The notes under the pieces: model-generated
What the model saw: the letters and a program-made list of their open reading frames with translations, nothing else
Databases searched by the model: none
What the model was told of the DNA's origin: nothing
Made by a program: the position numbers and the translations under genes
In this document: in pieces, positions 23,814 through 34,796 of the stretch
How positions within the stretch are numbered: the first letter of the stretch is position 1
How the letters are laid out: every line of letters begins with the position of its first letter
From: Marisa cornuarietis
Taxonomy: Eukaryota; Mollusca; Gastropoda; Architaenioglossa; Ampullariidae
Length of the DNA: 64,000 nucleotides
Direction: 5' to 3'
Assembly: GCA_004794655.1 (NCBI GenBank)
Contig: SMMW01000576.1
Location: 4,832,001-4,896,000, forward strand

Positions 23814-26800
23814 CGAACATATTCCATTGATTTACTAAATAGAAAGTTTAGAAATACTGCACACACATAAAGCAAACATGCACTTAAACACTTAAATGCG
23901 CATGCACAAACACACACACATATATATATGCACACACGCACACTAACACACTTATTTTCAACTCGTACTTAACATTGAATGTTCATGAAACATTTTCGTT
24001 TACTTGTGAAGAAATGGCCATTCATTAATGAGTTTGCTTTCAGGTTATGAAAGCCCTTATAACACAAGGAGCAAGGGGTGTACTGGATGTATACGTGACT
24101 TCTATTTCCCGTAACCGCGACACGAAACGTGTGACAGTGAAGTGGGAGTTAGCTGTCACATCAGCGTTTAACCCTAAACGAGAAGACTTGATGGCCGCCT
24201 ACAACAAAGGCATTGTCGACGCAGCTTACGTGGACACGGCTGACTCCCTCATCAAGATCACCGACACCAACCTCGTGTTAGGCAACAACGGCACCATGGC
24301 CACCTTCCTTCAGCCAATTATGGGTCAGAAATCTCTTAATTAATTATGATTACCATCGACTTAATGAAAAAGAACAGTTGACAAACATAAGTTGATTTAA
24401 TACGGCTGGTCTCATCTAGCTTAAATCAATGTTAATTTCGTCTAAGTCATGCAAGTTGGAATAGTCATCCGGTAAATAAATTTCATTGTAATTCATACGT
24501 ATGGAAACAACTTTTCTGCAACATATATATCGCTTTTTTTTTAAGCACAGGGTGGTTAAAGTGTGACATACTGGGGCCGTAATTACTGTGCGAACAGGCA
24601 GGTAAACAGACAGCTGACTGCAAAAAATTTAAGGACAATTAAAAATTGTGCGAACAGGCAGGTGAACAGGAGACTGACTGCAAAAAAAATTTAAGGACAA
24701 TTAAAAATAGTAATAAACCTGCTGAAAGTAGCTATAAATCTCAAGAAAATTGTTTCAAAGAAAAGCTGGTCTGAGATGGTTACTTGAAACTCTTGTGAGG
24801 CAACTGTGTAAAGTTTTTCAAAATTGTACATTTGGACTGCATATTATTCCTTAAACTCTGTTATCAAATTTTGTATTTGTTCAATCTTTTGACAATGAGT
24901 TGTTGAGCTTCCAAAAAGACCTGTCCTTTTTAAGTTGTTCCTGTTGAAGAAGCAAGGTTGAAATAGAGTGGTCAGGGGCCAGTTGCACAACACATTTCTA
25001 ATTCTAAAACACTTTTAGGCCTTAAATCTTTTTAGATAATCAGTTTAAAGTGCACACCACAATTTAATTTTTTTAAACTAAAACTGCTTTAAAGATAAAG
25101 TTGTTTAAATCTGACTTTCCGTCCTGTCAGTACAATTTTTTTGTATGTTCTTGTGCAATGGATCTAAATGGCAGAGAAGAGATTTTGCTTCTTTAGAACA
25201 GTTTTAAGGTTTAGAAACATGTGCAACTGGCCCCTGACCAATAGCTGTAACTGTGCCCCGATTTACTTCATGCATAATGTTCTGGGATTTTACAAAATAA
25301 TCAAGTTGCCTTTGCTTAACTGTTAAACCTCCATCAAACAAAATTCATTATTTAGATAATGTCTTTTCATAAATATCAATTAGGTTCTTGTTAGTCATTA
25401 CATTTAAAATGTTTGCTTTTATTCTTCGTAAATTTTGTGATAGAAGTGTAATTGCATACATCTATTGTCATATGTAGCATACAATTCCAGTCTCCTGAGA
25501 TTACAAAGTCATTTCCATTTTTTCCGATGTATTTTTCTATCACAGCAAAAACAAAAGCTGGAGTTGTCTTTATCGCTTGCTTCATTTAAATTCAATAATG
25601 TGATTTGTTTCCATGAGAAATCTATGTCCAGTATAGTACAGCCATTTGAATACTTTATAACATTAGATAACATGAATATACTGTTAGATAATATTGCAAC
25701 ACCCTTTTTGTTAGAATTAGTTCCTACAAGCTATAAATTATAACCCAGTAGGCACATACAACATTTTCTAATGTATCTATGTGTCTGTCTTTATTGAAGA
25801 AATTAAACATCATGATTCGTAAATATTAGGAAACTTAATATTTACCTTTTTGTAAATGCCATTATTTAAATCATTAGGTTAAATGTACAAATCCTGATAA
25901 AATCTGCTGAAAGTCGGTATATTGTACAGCATGTGCCATGTACGACAGTGTGCTTTATTCGATGGCACATTTACCAAGAATAAATCTGAGGCGCGTTCTT
26001 CACTGTATACTGCACATAAGATATTTTGTCTTATTTTCTGTCTTTTTGTTTTCATCCCAGAGTTCAGCCATTGCGTGGACAAGAATCACAACTACTGTAA
26101 CGCTAATGCTGACTGTTTTCATAGTCTGGCCTCCTTCCAGTGCGCGTGCCGCGCGGGTTTTGATGATGTATCGCCCGTCGTCAGCATCACGCCCGGAGAG
26201 ATCTGCATTGGTTAGTCATTGTGACTGTTTGTCTATCTATCTATCTATGTGTAAAAGGATGCTATATCCTAAGCTGAGAAATATAAAGTATTTGGGGATA
26301 AAGCAGATTTAGTAAGGGCGAAGAGAAGGGACAATTATTTAATAAACTGGTCGGCAGATCAATATGAGTCAACCAATCAGCCAGTTGACCAGTTGTCTAT
26401 CAGGCAAGCAAATATTTCCTGTGAATGCGTAAGGATACCATGAAATTAGTTTTCATTTACGTGAGGTTTATGTGTGGGAAGTTCACCCATTTTTATTTTC
26501 GACGATCACAGTAGGAATTTTTTATGTGCGGGAAGTTCACTCAATTTTTTTTTAGATGAGTCCAGTAGGGATTTTTTTATGTGCGGGAAGTTCACCCAAT
26601 TTTTTTAGACTAGTCCACTAGTGATTTTTTTTATGTGGGGGAAGTTCACCCAATTTTTTTTTTTTAGACGAGTACAGTAGGGATTTTTTTAAAATCCTTT
26701 TTTGGGTTCTAGAATCCTGTGGCTGCGAAAACAACGGCACTTGTCAACGAGACGGAGCAGGAAGCACAAAGTGCAGGTATGGATATATATGTATATGGAT

Positions 26801-29800
26801 ATATAAGTGTGACTGCGATGAGTCTACAAACGACGCGGTATTTGATCGTTGACTGGACCAAAGGTCTTTTTATAATATTGTGGAGTGTGCACGTTCAAGT
26901 TTAGAGGCCACCACGAATTTCTTGTACCACATCTCATGTGGGGTGGAGGTGTAGTGTAGGTTGTAAGCCAAGTGCTCACTGCCCGTACATAGTGTTAGCC
27001 ACTGACAGATGTACGTCCATTGTGTCAACGTCGTGGTGGTTACCTCCAGGTGACAGCGCGCTTTCTGTAATTCGGTATTGTGGTATCATAGCTCGGCACT
27101 AAGACGTGCTTGTGCATCTGCAGAGATGTATCTTTTTTGCAATCTTGTTTGTTTGTATCGTTTTGCAGATGTCCAGACTGGTATTTAGGCAGCACCTGTG
27201 GCGTGAATGGGAAAGGTGAGTTAGAGATTTGCTTCATGATGATGTCTTGTCAGCTCGCCATCACCAGGACTTAGAGCTGAATGAACGTACTGATCACGTG
27301 CCACATGTTGGGGTTTTTTCGTTTTCCAACGTGCTGATCACGTGACATGTGTTTTGCGACGTTCGGATCATGGGACAGGCTATGTTTTCATCCGTTCTAA
27401 TCATGTGACACGTGTTTTCAGACATTCTAATTCTGTGACATTTTATGTTTTCAGACGTTCTAATCATGTGACATGTGTTTTCAGACGTTCTGATCATCTG
27501 CTGCAGCGTCATTGGTTGTCTCATCGTGCTAACGGTGATTCTCTGCGTATTCTGCTTTTGTACCTCGTGCAGCAAAGACAGGTAAAGACTTACTCATTAT
27601 AATGCATGCACGAACTCACGCGCTCACTCACCGAAACAAGAGATCAGTAGCATGCTGAGATTTGGAAGTAGAGTTCTTTTCCTTCTCTTGTACCAACAGG
27701 TGCGCTTTGTGCAGGAAGTCTAGCCGCAGCAGTACTGTGGGTGTGGGCAGTCTAGACACCAGCGTGGTCAAGCTACCCCGAGTGTGGATGGAGGGACCGC
27801 GACCCTACGAGATGCCCCCACGTGATATGCGCCGCTGGAGCTACGTGTCCGAACCCGTCAGATATGTCGATGAATATGTAAGTAGGCAGGTGGAGGGTGC
27901 ATAACGTCGATTAATATGTAAGTAGCCAGGGACCAGGTGCTTAAAGCCTGAAAGGCAGTTCAACTGCTCATAGTTTGACAAGGGTTTTAGTAGCTCGAAT
28001 GGGTACAGCTTTGATATAGGGGAGGACGCGACGGCCATAACAAAAATGGCTCACGGCATTTGTCGTCTGCTCGCTCCACTCAACTGCCCAAATGTACCTA
28101 ACCCTAACCCTACCCCTACCCCTACCCCTACCCCAAACCCTAACCCTAACCCTACTCCAAACCCTAACCCCAAACCTCTGACAAAATAACATAGACTGAC
28201 CTATGACGTCACGTCCTCCCCCCCCCCAATAACAAAGTTCTGCCCTCGAATGCTCATCAATAGACTGAGCACGAATGACGACAAAGTGAGGTCCTTCCAA
28301 TAGCCTCTGTAAATAAAGTAAAATGTGTGCCATCCTCTACTACCTTTAATTCCTCTGGGGTTAAAAGCTCTCCCGCCCAACTCCCAAACCGTACAAAATC
28401 TTTGCGTTATTATCGACGCATCATTATCTCTTGAATCTCACATAAGTGCCGTCTGCAAGTCCGTCTTCCTTGAGTTTCGCAGGATCAGTCACATTCGACC
28501 CTTTCTGTCAGTTCCTTCCACCCAAAGTAGCTCGTCTTCTTTTGTGTTGTCCAAGCTGGATTACTGCAACTGTCTATTCGTCGATCTCCAAAACCGTCTA
28601 GTGGACAAACTTTAAAGGGCTCAGAATAATGAAGGTTGTTTTGTCCTTCGAAGGCGAAAAGAGGAACATGCTACATCCCCTTCTCTGGGCTTCACTGGCT
28701 GCCAGTCCGACCTGATGACAGGATGGCCACATTGTGCTACCCTTGTCTTCACTGCTTTGTCCCAGCGTTATTGACTGAACTACTGATGCCTTACCACCCG
28801 AGTCGGTCTCTTCGATCTGCTTGTGTTGCCCTCATCTCTGTGCCACACATCAGACGGGAAAATTTCGGTAGACGCTCCTTTTCCGTCTCCAGCCTCACTG
28901 AATTCTCTGTCTCTTTCTCTTGAAACTGTGTCTTCGTTGGAAGACTTCAAATCCGTCCCCAAACCCGTCTCTTTAAGAAATATCTTTAATAGTCAAGAGT
29001 ACTGCTCCGCTTAGTCCTCAGTTCTTTATTCGTGCGTTTAGTTCATGTTTTTGTCTGTTATGAACATGTGTCACCACCCCTGAACGGCGAAGTAACGAGG
29101 TTGTCACCCTTGTATGAGTAGAGATTATCCCCCCTGGATTGAATGTTGATAGGGGGCGTTGTTTAGAAATTGGAAGAAGAAGCAGACGTGAGAGTCTGGG
29201 GAGAAAGAAGAATTTGGGACAGAGGTTGGAATTAATAGTAACTGTGTGGATTAATATTAACTGTGTGAAGAAATAGTAACTGTGTGGATAAATAGTAGCT
29301 GTGTGGATACATATTAACTGTGTGAAGAAATAATAACTGTATGGTCAGTATGGAGAAGGAATAACTGTGTGGAGCAGTGGCGTAGGAACCAGGGGGGCAG
29401 CCGTCCCCTCAATGAAAATATAGGAGGGGCAAGAATATCTGTTTGCCCCCCCCCCCAATATTTGAGACGTAACCTCTCACAGAGAGCAAAATAAGTAAAT
29501 AAGAGAGAGTCAATGGTGATAACTGGAATCATAGCTGCTTCTGTGGGAGGGGGACCTGGTAAATGTCTCCCTGGCTTTGGCTGAGTGACCTGCCAGGGAG
29601 GTGCTCATAAATCGCGCCGGTCTGTCACCTTTCCTTGGTGTCCACTCCGGTGGTCTGGTCATCCTGGGGGAAGGTGCCCTTTAATCATCTCAGCTATCAC
29701 CCTGCTCCCCATCACCAGTTCACAAGAAACAGTATCCCAACCTTTCCCTTCCCCCAAACACAAACAAACACACAGTTTAAAAAATACAAATTGGCAACTA

Positions 29801-31198
29801 CAAATTTTTTCGGAGGCATCTAAGACAAGGGTTAGGGTTTATTGTAAGTTTACTGTAAGTTTATTAACATATTTAAAAGACATTTATGAACAATGCATAC
29901 TTTTAAGATCATTAAGATACGTGTCGTGTTTAGTATTAAAGGGGAGCAGATAGCATATTGGTTACTAGAACTTAATCCGAACGCAAAGACGCGCATGCTC
30001 CCTGTTTCTGTCTCAGTGACGGTAAAAGGTAGAGGCACGTAGAGAGGAGACGGTCATCACCGTCACAAAAGCTGGCGCTGAGGTAAGTGGAGGCTCTAAC
30101 ACCTCATTCACCAGATCAGGGACAGTCCCTTGGTATTGTTTGGCATGCTAATTGCAGCCTGTGTTGATACCTGAGCTAAGAGAGACCAACCGGACAGTAC
30201 ATCAATTAGGCCTGTAAAGTTTGATGTGAGCGAGAGTTACTTGCCCTTACTTGAGGTAAACAAACACGATCAAGACTAAGCGGCTGTGTGATGTCAGTAA
30301 GACAGCATCGCATCTTTAAGCATTTAAAAGCTGTTTTCACACGATTTTTTTTCTGTGAAAAATACATGGTCATATTATGTGGAATAATCTTCATACATTT
30401 GTTTGCTTTTTTTTAAGCTGGCTAATAAATCAACACAACTTACTAAAAGTCCCTATACTGTCACAGTTGTAATTCGCTTACATAGTTACTGATAGTAAGT
30501 GGCACCAACTCAAAGAATACCGTCTCATTGCCTTCAAGACTTTTATGTAGGTTAGTCAAAATATTGGCCACACCAGCTGTATGTGCCAGGTGTTATTTAA
30601 TAGCAATAACAGTCGAAAAAATACTTATCTTATTCTATGAATATTTTATTTCATGGAAAGGCTGTTCATTTTGTACAGTTTGTTCAAAACAAGCATAAAA
30701 TATTTCATAGAAAGGAAATAGAAAAAGGAACTACAGACTGCATCATTAAGTCATTTTTCTGACTGCAAGATCTAGTAGAAACTGGTAATATAAAATACTA
30801 ACATATCACTTTAATTAATTTTGATAGGTGGTCCTTTCATTCGCACTACTTCTCTAAAGTTTCAAAAACCTATATTTATCCTTAAAGTTATAAGCTTATA
30901 GTTTTTTTTGTCTGTTTGGGTACGAATCATGTGATAGTCAATTATTTTAAGAATGTTAAACACTTTGGTGACTTTTGAAAATGAATCAAGGCAAAGAGAT
31001 AACTAGCACAAGATTCAAGGAGAGTTTTATTAAGTCTAAAAAGGTCATAAAGTTGGACAATTTGCTGTGCATGGGTTGAATCCTTATCTGCAAACTGTCA
31101 TGCTAAATTTAAATTTATGGTTACTTCTTAAAAGATATTTTAGCTTGTTTTTTACTTGGCACTTTTATGTTGCTTATTTGTCTCTTACTTTTGCATAT

Positions 31199-31244
<46 letters not shown>

Positions 31245-34200
31245 CACTCAGCGCAACACATACACACACTGGTTGATAGAAACACAAAGATCTTCATCAT
31301 GATATTCATTTACACATTTAGATGTTTGTCAGTTTTTTTTTCAATTGTCACTTGTATTATTTGACAGAAAGAGCAGCATCTCTGATGCTACAGATCTCTT
31401 GTTCAAATCATATATCATCAATGTACTGTTTGTATGTTCCATTGTAAAAGTAGCTGTCTAGGTAATGTTAAAAGATGTTTGGAAAGAAGCCTGGAACTTA
31501 GTTCCCATCTGTTTTTATCCTGCAGTTAGGATAAACTAACCATTTTGTTTTTGGTTTTGATAAGGCTTATGAATTTTTCTTCTTTAAAGTTAAGCTTTAG
31601 GAGGACTATTAAAATCATCAGTTATTTTTAGAGAAAATGTATACTCCTGTCTTATATCATAACATTTTTTACAATTAATTTTAAGATTAGAATATTCTAA
31701 TTGAACTTCATCCACCACTTAAAAACTTCTGAAATCCATGGGTCAGTTTTAATTACAGTAGGTTAAAAGTCAGGGTTCTATCTTAGTGTCTCCCTGTATA
31801 TATTTATATATATATATATCTTGATTTGTATGCTTATATATGACAATCTAAACTGTGATGAACTATTAATAATCCTATATTAAATTTATATATTGATTAT
31901 CAATTTTTGTTAAAAATACAAAACAAGAACACACAAAGTTATAGACCTTACCTTACATCTAAAATTCAGTTCATCCGATTTTTACCACATATTTTTCCAC
32001 AATACAGGATGGATAATATACATCTTTTAAGTAAGATATTTATATCATAGTATAAAATATTATCATCTTTATATACCACAGAGTTAGACTAATATGAATA
32101 TGAGCTTAATGAGGACTCCTGGTGCAAAGGCGTTGTTAAAGAATTGATCCAGTGATTTCGGTATAGGCGACTAATCCATCACCTGTTGTAAGCATAACTG
32201 ACATAGTTTTGCACTTGCATAAGTAACAGAACTAGCACACATGACTTTTAACAATGAACAAAAATGCGAATGACTTACTACTTTATTTCCTTATTTAGCA
32301 TATGGCGCATTCAGATTTTTTAGCACTAGCTCAATAATGTCTTGGTCTTATAGTTTTCGAATCTCACGAAGCTAGCGGCTTCGTGGGCGCTTTGTTTACC
32401 CCAACTAAGGGAAGTCACTCGCAGGTGATGACGTCAACCTTACAGGCCTCATACATGGAGTGTGGTCTTCTGACCCCCTCCCCCATAATGCTGCCCCTTT
32501 TCTTTGACTGCGTCGTTTGACTAACATAAAACATCCCCCACCCACTCGCTGCCGCCACGTTTCCTTTCTAAACCCTAAAATTATTTGCTATCGCTTACAA
32601 CCTGGTAGCTAAAGTGGCCACACTGACCATCGTGAAGAGAGAAAGCCAGTAACGAATTAGTTGCATACCAATACCTCAGTCTTGCCAACCAGACAGGAAC
32701 CCTTACACTTTGGGAAAAGCTAACAAAGCACGAGGACGTCTGTCTATCTTACTAGACACCAACGGTTTAGTGCGAATTGGCGGCTTTGACTACAACTAAG
32801 TAAGGCAGAGACTCTCAGAGTCCCTATATTGGTATTTTGTGAGTTGCTCAAATCTGAATGAAGATCTTCAAGAGGGTCTCGTCGTACTTTTCTTTAGAGA
32901 GAGAGACTTGTATTATTGCTATCTACGACTCAGTGGAAAGTGCATGAGTAAAACAACACACGGCGCTCTTTTGTCATCAACGACTGTCGCTGGTAACATA
33001 CATTACATTGGATATATGTGGAATTTAATTATACACATAAAGTTGGGACATTCGCTGTGGAGGTAATCCGGGATTAACTGTGAATTCACCTTCCCCTTCG
33101 ACCATTAAGGGAGCAGCTGGAGACATCTGTAAGGCTTCCATGTGAAGGCGGAGTCACGTAGTTAAGTAAAATATCAATTTATGGTAGCCATGCGGGCCAG
33201 ATTATTCGCACACAACACTATCCCTCTTTGTGTGTTGCATAATATCTCTCCTATCAGGTTTAGTTTACGCTGCAGGTTATTCGTATTCCTTATTAAGATT
33301 ATGTATTTGTTGTATTATACTCATCATATGTTATCTGTGTTATACTGTTTGGTCTGTATATACGTGTCTGTGATTTGGTAGATGGCCATAGAAATCACAG
33401 AAGACGCAGTCTTTTTTTGGCATCTGACTTGCAAACCTTGATTAATATGTTTAATAATTATTATTATAACGTTTATCGCATTTCTTGTGATTGTGTTAGC
33501 CGGGGGAGTTATGGTTCAGTTTGTTTTTTGTTGTTTAATGCTGCTTTGACTAAAACAGCGTGTGTTGTGATGCTACCACCGTGTACATGAATGCGTGCAC
33601 GTACCCCCCTCCTTTTTTTACGTAATGTGCGAGCGCGAACTCCGTTTACTGTCACCCGGGAGTTTTGCCGGTAAACAGACCAGGTGTGTGCACTGTATGA
33701 CCCGTGCGTGAAGTTCGAATTTTTCGCGGCTCACGCTTTTCCACGGAATTCATGCCACAGCAGTAGCTTTCTGACTGTGTTTTGGGGATCAACATACCCA
33801 CACCTGTTACCCAGGACCAGGTGTGAGCACTGCCTATTCGTGAAGTCTGCTAAATTCGCAGTCCAAGCTTTGTAAGGGACACATTAGACACGTCAACATG
33901 TTATGTCCTACCCCCATCCCCGCTCTACCTCCTATCCGCTACAGTTAATTATGTATCCGTGAACATTCTTGACGCATTTCTTTCTGTGCATGGGGAAGTT
34001 TGTAAGAGGAAGGAGGAGGGTGTTAACTCAGAATTGGGACAACAACATCTTGTACTGAACTCAACCGAAAGATCTGGAAAACAAAATAGTTTTTAGACCT
34101 TCAGATCGTTTCATTGGTTTGTCGCTCAACGTCACTTCATGTTTTGACTTCAAACTATCTCTAAGAGAACGTGGTCACTAGTCCTGCTCTAAACTTTATG

Positions 34201-34540
34201 ATCTGTTTGATGTCAACTAGATGATGGATGATTACGTACATGCGGAGACCCTCCCTCTGCCTCGTTCGCAAGACGCCAAGAAGAAGTACTATGCTGCCTA
34301 TCAAGTAGGCGGGACACTTGTAAGTAGTCAAGGCAACTGTAATCTGTGGGTAAAAAGTACTGAGAGTAAGTTTTTATATGGTGCGTTGAACGAAAAGAAG
34401 TATTTTTTTTTCTTTCTCCTCAGAGAAAAAAGAAAAGGAAAAATGAAATTAAGACATAAAAAGCAAGAAAGGAAAAATGGAAGGCACTTAAATCCAAATT
34501 GACCACTTGAATGCAGAATGAGACTGCTGTTCATTTATGA
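17752..34540 (+). CDS. EGF-SEA-EGF-EGF type I transmembrane protein, unrecognised
   Basis: Exons: 17752-17806, 22857-23192, 23451-23560, 24044-24323, 26061-26210, 26713-26776, 27169-27215, 27485-27581, 27700-27877, 34221-34319 and probably 34517-34540, about 479 residues. Phases agree at every junction (1,1,0,1,1,2,1,2,0,0). Order: signal peptide 1-22 (MIHDMLIYLAVFGWVLLTG); acidic segment; Cys-rich EGF-like module about 91-130; SEA domain about 131-260; EGF-like 261-310; short EGF-like 311-347 (CENNGTC...CRCPDWYLGSTC); transmembrane helix about 348-376 with many Cys; Tyr-rich cytosolic tail. SEA next to EGF modules occurs in membrane mucins and matrix receptors; no GSVVV-type autocleavage site is visible. 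Expected at the cell surface. The last exon is uncertain: a stronger acceptor at 34423 gives RKKKRKNEIKT instead. I cannot name an orthologue. Confidence 0.85.
20935..20959 (+). repeat. (GAAA)n microsatellite
   Basis: About six GAAA units with a final GAAG. Confidence 0.9.
21165..21236 (+). mobile_element. CR1/L2-type LINE or SINE 3' tail with (ATT)n
   Basis: TGTAAAGCGCATTGATTTCG then CTCTATAAATGC followed by ATT repeats is the typical 3' end of CR1/L2-mobilised elements. The body upstream is not recognisable. Confidence 0.6.
23739..23811 (+). repeat. (TG)n microsatellite
   Basis: About 36 TG units in the intron within the SEA-domain coding region, between exons 23451-23560 and 24044-24323. 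A shorter CA/TA-rich stretch follows at 23860-23950. Confidence 0.95.
24588..24709 (+). repeat. 60-bp tandem duplication
   Basis: Two adjacent copies starting GTGCGAACAGGCAGGT (24588 and 24648) and ending AAGGACAATTAAAAAT, with a few substitutions and a two-base difference in an A-run. Confidence 0.85.
24969..25240. mobile_element. MITE-like element with ~31-bp terminal inverted repeats
   Basis: The left end TGGTCAGGGGCCAGTTGCAC is the reverse complement of the right end at 25210-25240, with about 28 of 31 positions matching. The 272-bp body is AT-rich, has no coding capacity and contains imperfect inverted segments. The structure is that of a non-autonomous DNA transposon. The target duplication is unclear (ATAG on both sides is possible), so the superfamily is not assigned. 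Confidence 0.75.
26467..26692 (+). repeat. ~55-bp minisatellite, 4 copies
   Basis: Each unit contains TTTATGTGCGGGAAGTTCAC, a T-run, then GACGAGTCCAGTAGGGATTT with variations. The array ends about 20 bases before the exon that starts at 26713, so the last unit lies against that exon's 3' splice region. Confidence 0.85.
27290..27510 (+). repeat. ~30-33-bp tandem repeat overlapping a splice acceptor and exon 8
   Basis: Units of the form GTTTTCAGACGTTCTAATCA followed by TGTGACAT repeat about six times. The last unit supplies the TTTTCAG acceptor (27484) and the first codons of the transmembrane exon. Earlier units carry TTTTCAG at 27421 and 27454 as well. Confidence 0.85.
28096..28177 (+). repeat. 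interstitial telomere-like (CCCTAA)n, degenerate
   Basis: Tandem CCCTAA mixed with CCCCTA and CCCAAA variants over about 80 bases. Unique sequence with genes continues on both sides, so this is internal and not a chromosome end. Confidence 0.8.
28230..29045 (+). mobile_element. CR1/L2-like LINE remnant, C-terminal reverse-transcriptase part
   Basis: Broken frames read INRLSTNDDKVRSF, QTVQNLCVIIDASLSLESHI, FVLSKLDYCNCLFVDLQNR, GLHWLPV and FKSVPKPVSLRNI. The order and wording are close to those of the copy at 5205-6640, so both belong to one family. It lies in sense orientation in the long intron between exons ending 27877 and starting 34221. Confidence 0.75.
29225..29375 (+). repeat. 17-21-bp minisatellite
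   Basis: About seven units of AATAGTAACTGTGTGGAT with small changes in length and sequence. Confidence 0.75.
31199..31243 (+). repeat. (CA)n microsatellite
   Basis: About 22 CA units, followed by shorter CA stretches to 31268. Confidence 0.95.
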
Positions 34541-34723
34541 GACTGTTATTTTCTAGACATTATTAGACATCAGCGGAAAAACCATCTCTTTGAGTGACTT
34601 TAGTATTTGCAAGCACCTCAACAGCGCCTTGAAAAACGGAAGCAATGCGCTGTGCAAGTCTCCTAAACACCATGCACCATTATATTACTGGGATGGATGA
34701 ATGGATAAATGAAGGAATGTATA

Positions 34724-34795
<72 letters not shown>
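34724..34795 (+). repeat. (GAT)n microsatellite, about 24 units
   Basis: Uninterrupted trinucleotide run just downstream of the SEA/EGF gene's last exon, possibly within its 3' untranslated region. The minus strand reads as poly-His, which is not a gene. Confidence 0.95.

Positions 34796-34796
<1 letters not shown>

Larger units (their letters stand above)
27878..34220 (+). other. long intron 9 of the SEA/EGF gene
   Basis: About 6.3 kb. Contents recognised: telomere-like repeat, LINE remnant, minisatellite, a CA microsatellite and otherwise AT-rich sequence. Between 32300 and 34200 composition becomes more mixed but I see no exon that fits the phase-0 junction on both sides. Confidence 0.65.

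Noticed and set aside
28096..28177. A chromosome end or telomere
   Set aside because: The repeat is short and degenerate, and the exons of one gene lie on both sides of it.
29380..29470. GC-rich stretch GTGGCGTAGGAACC...GGGGGG...CCCCCCC that looks like a recurrent repeat end
   Set aside because: It looks like a mobile-element edge but I cannot find its partner end or family here.
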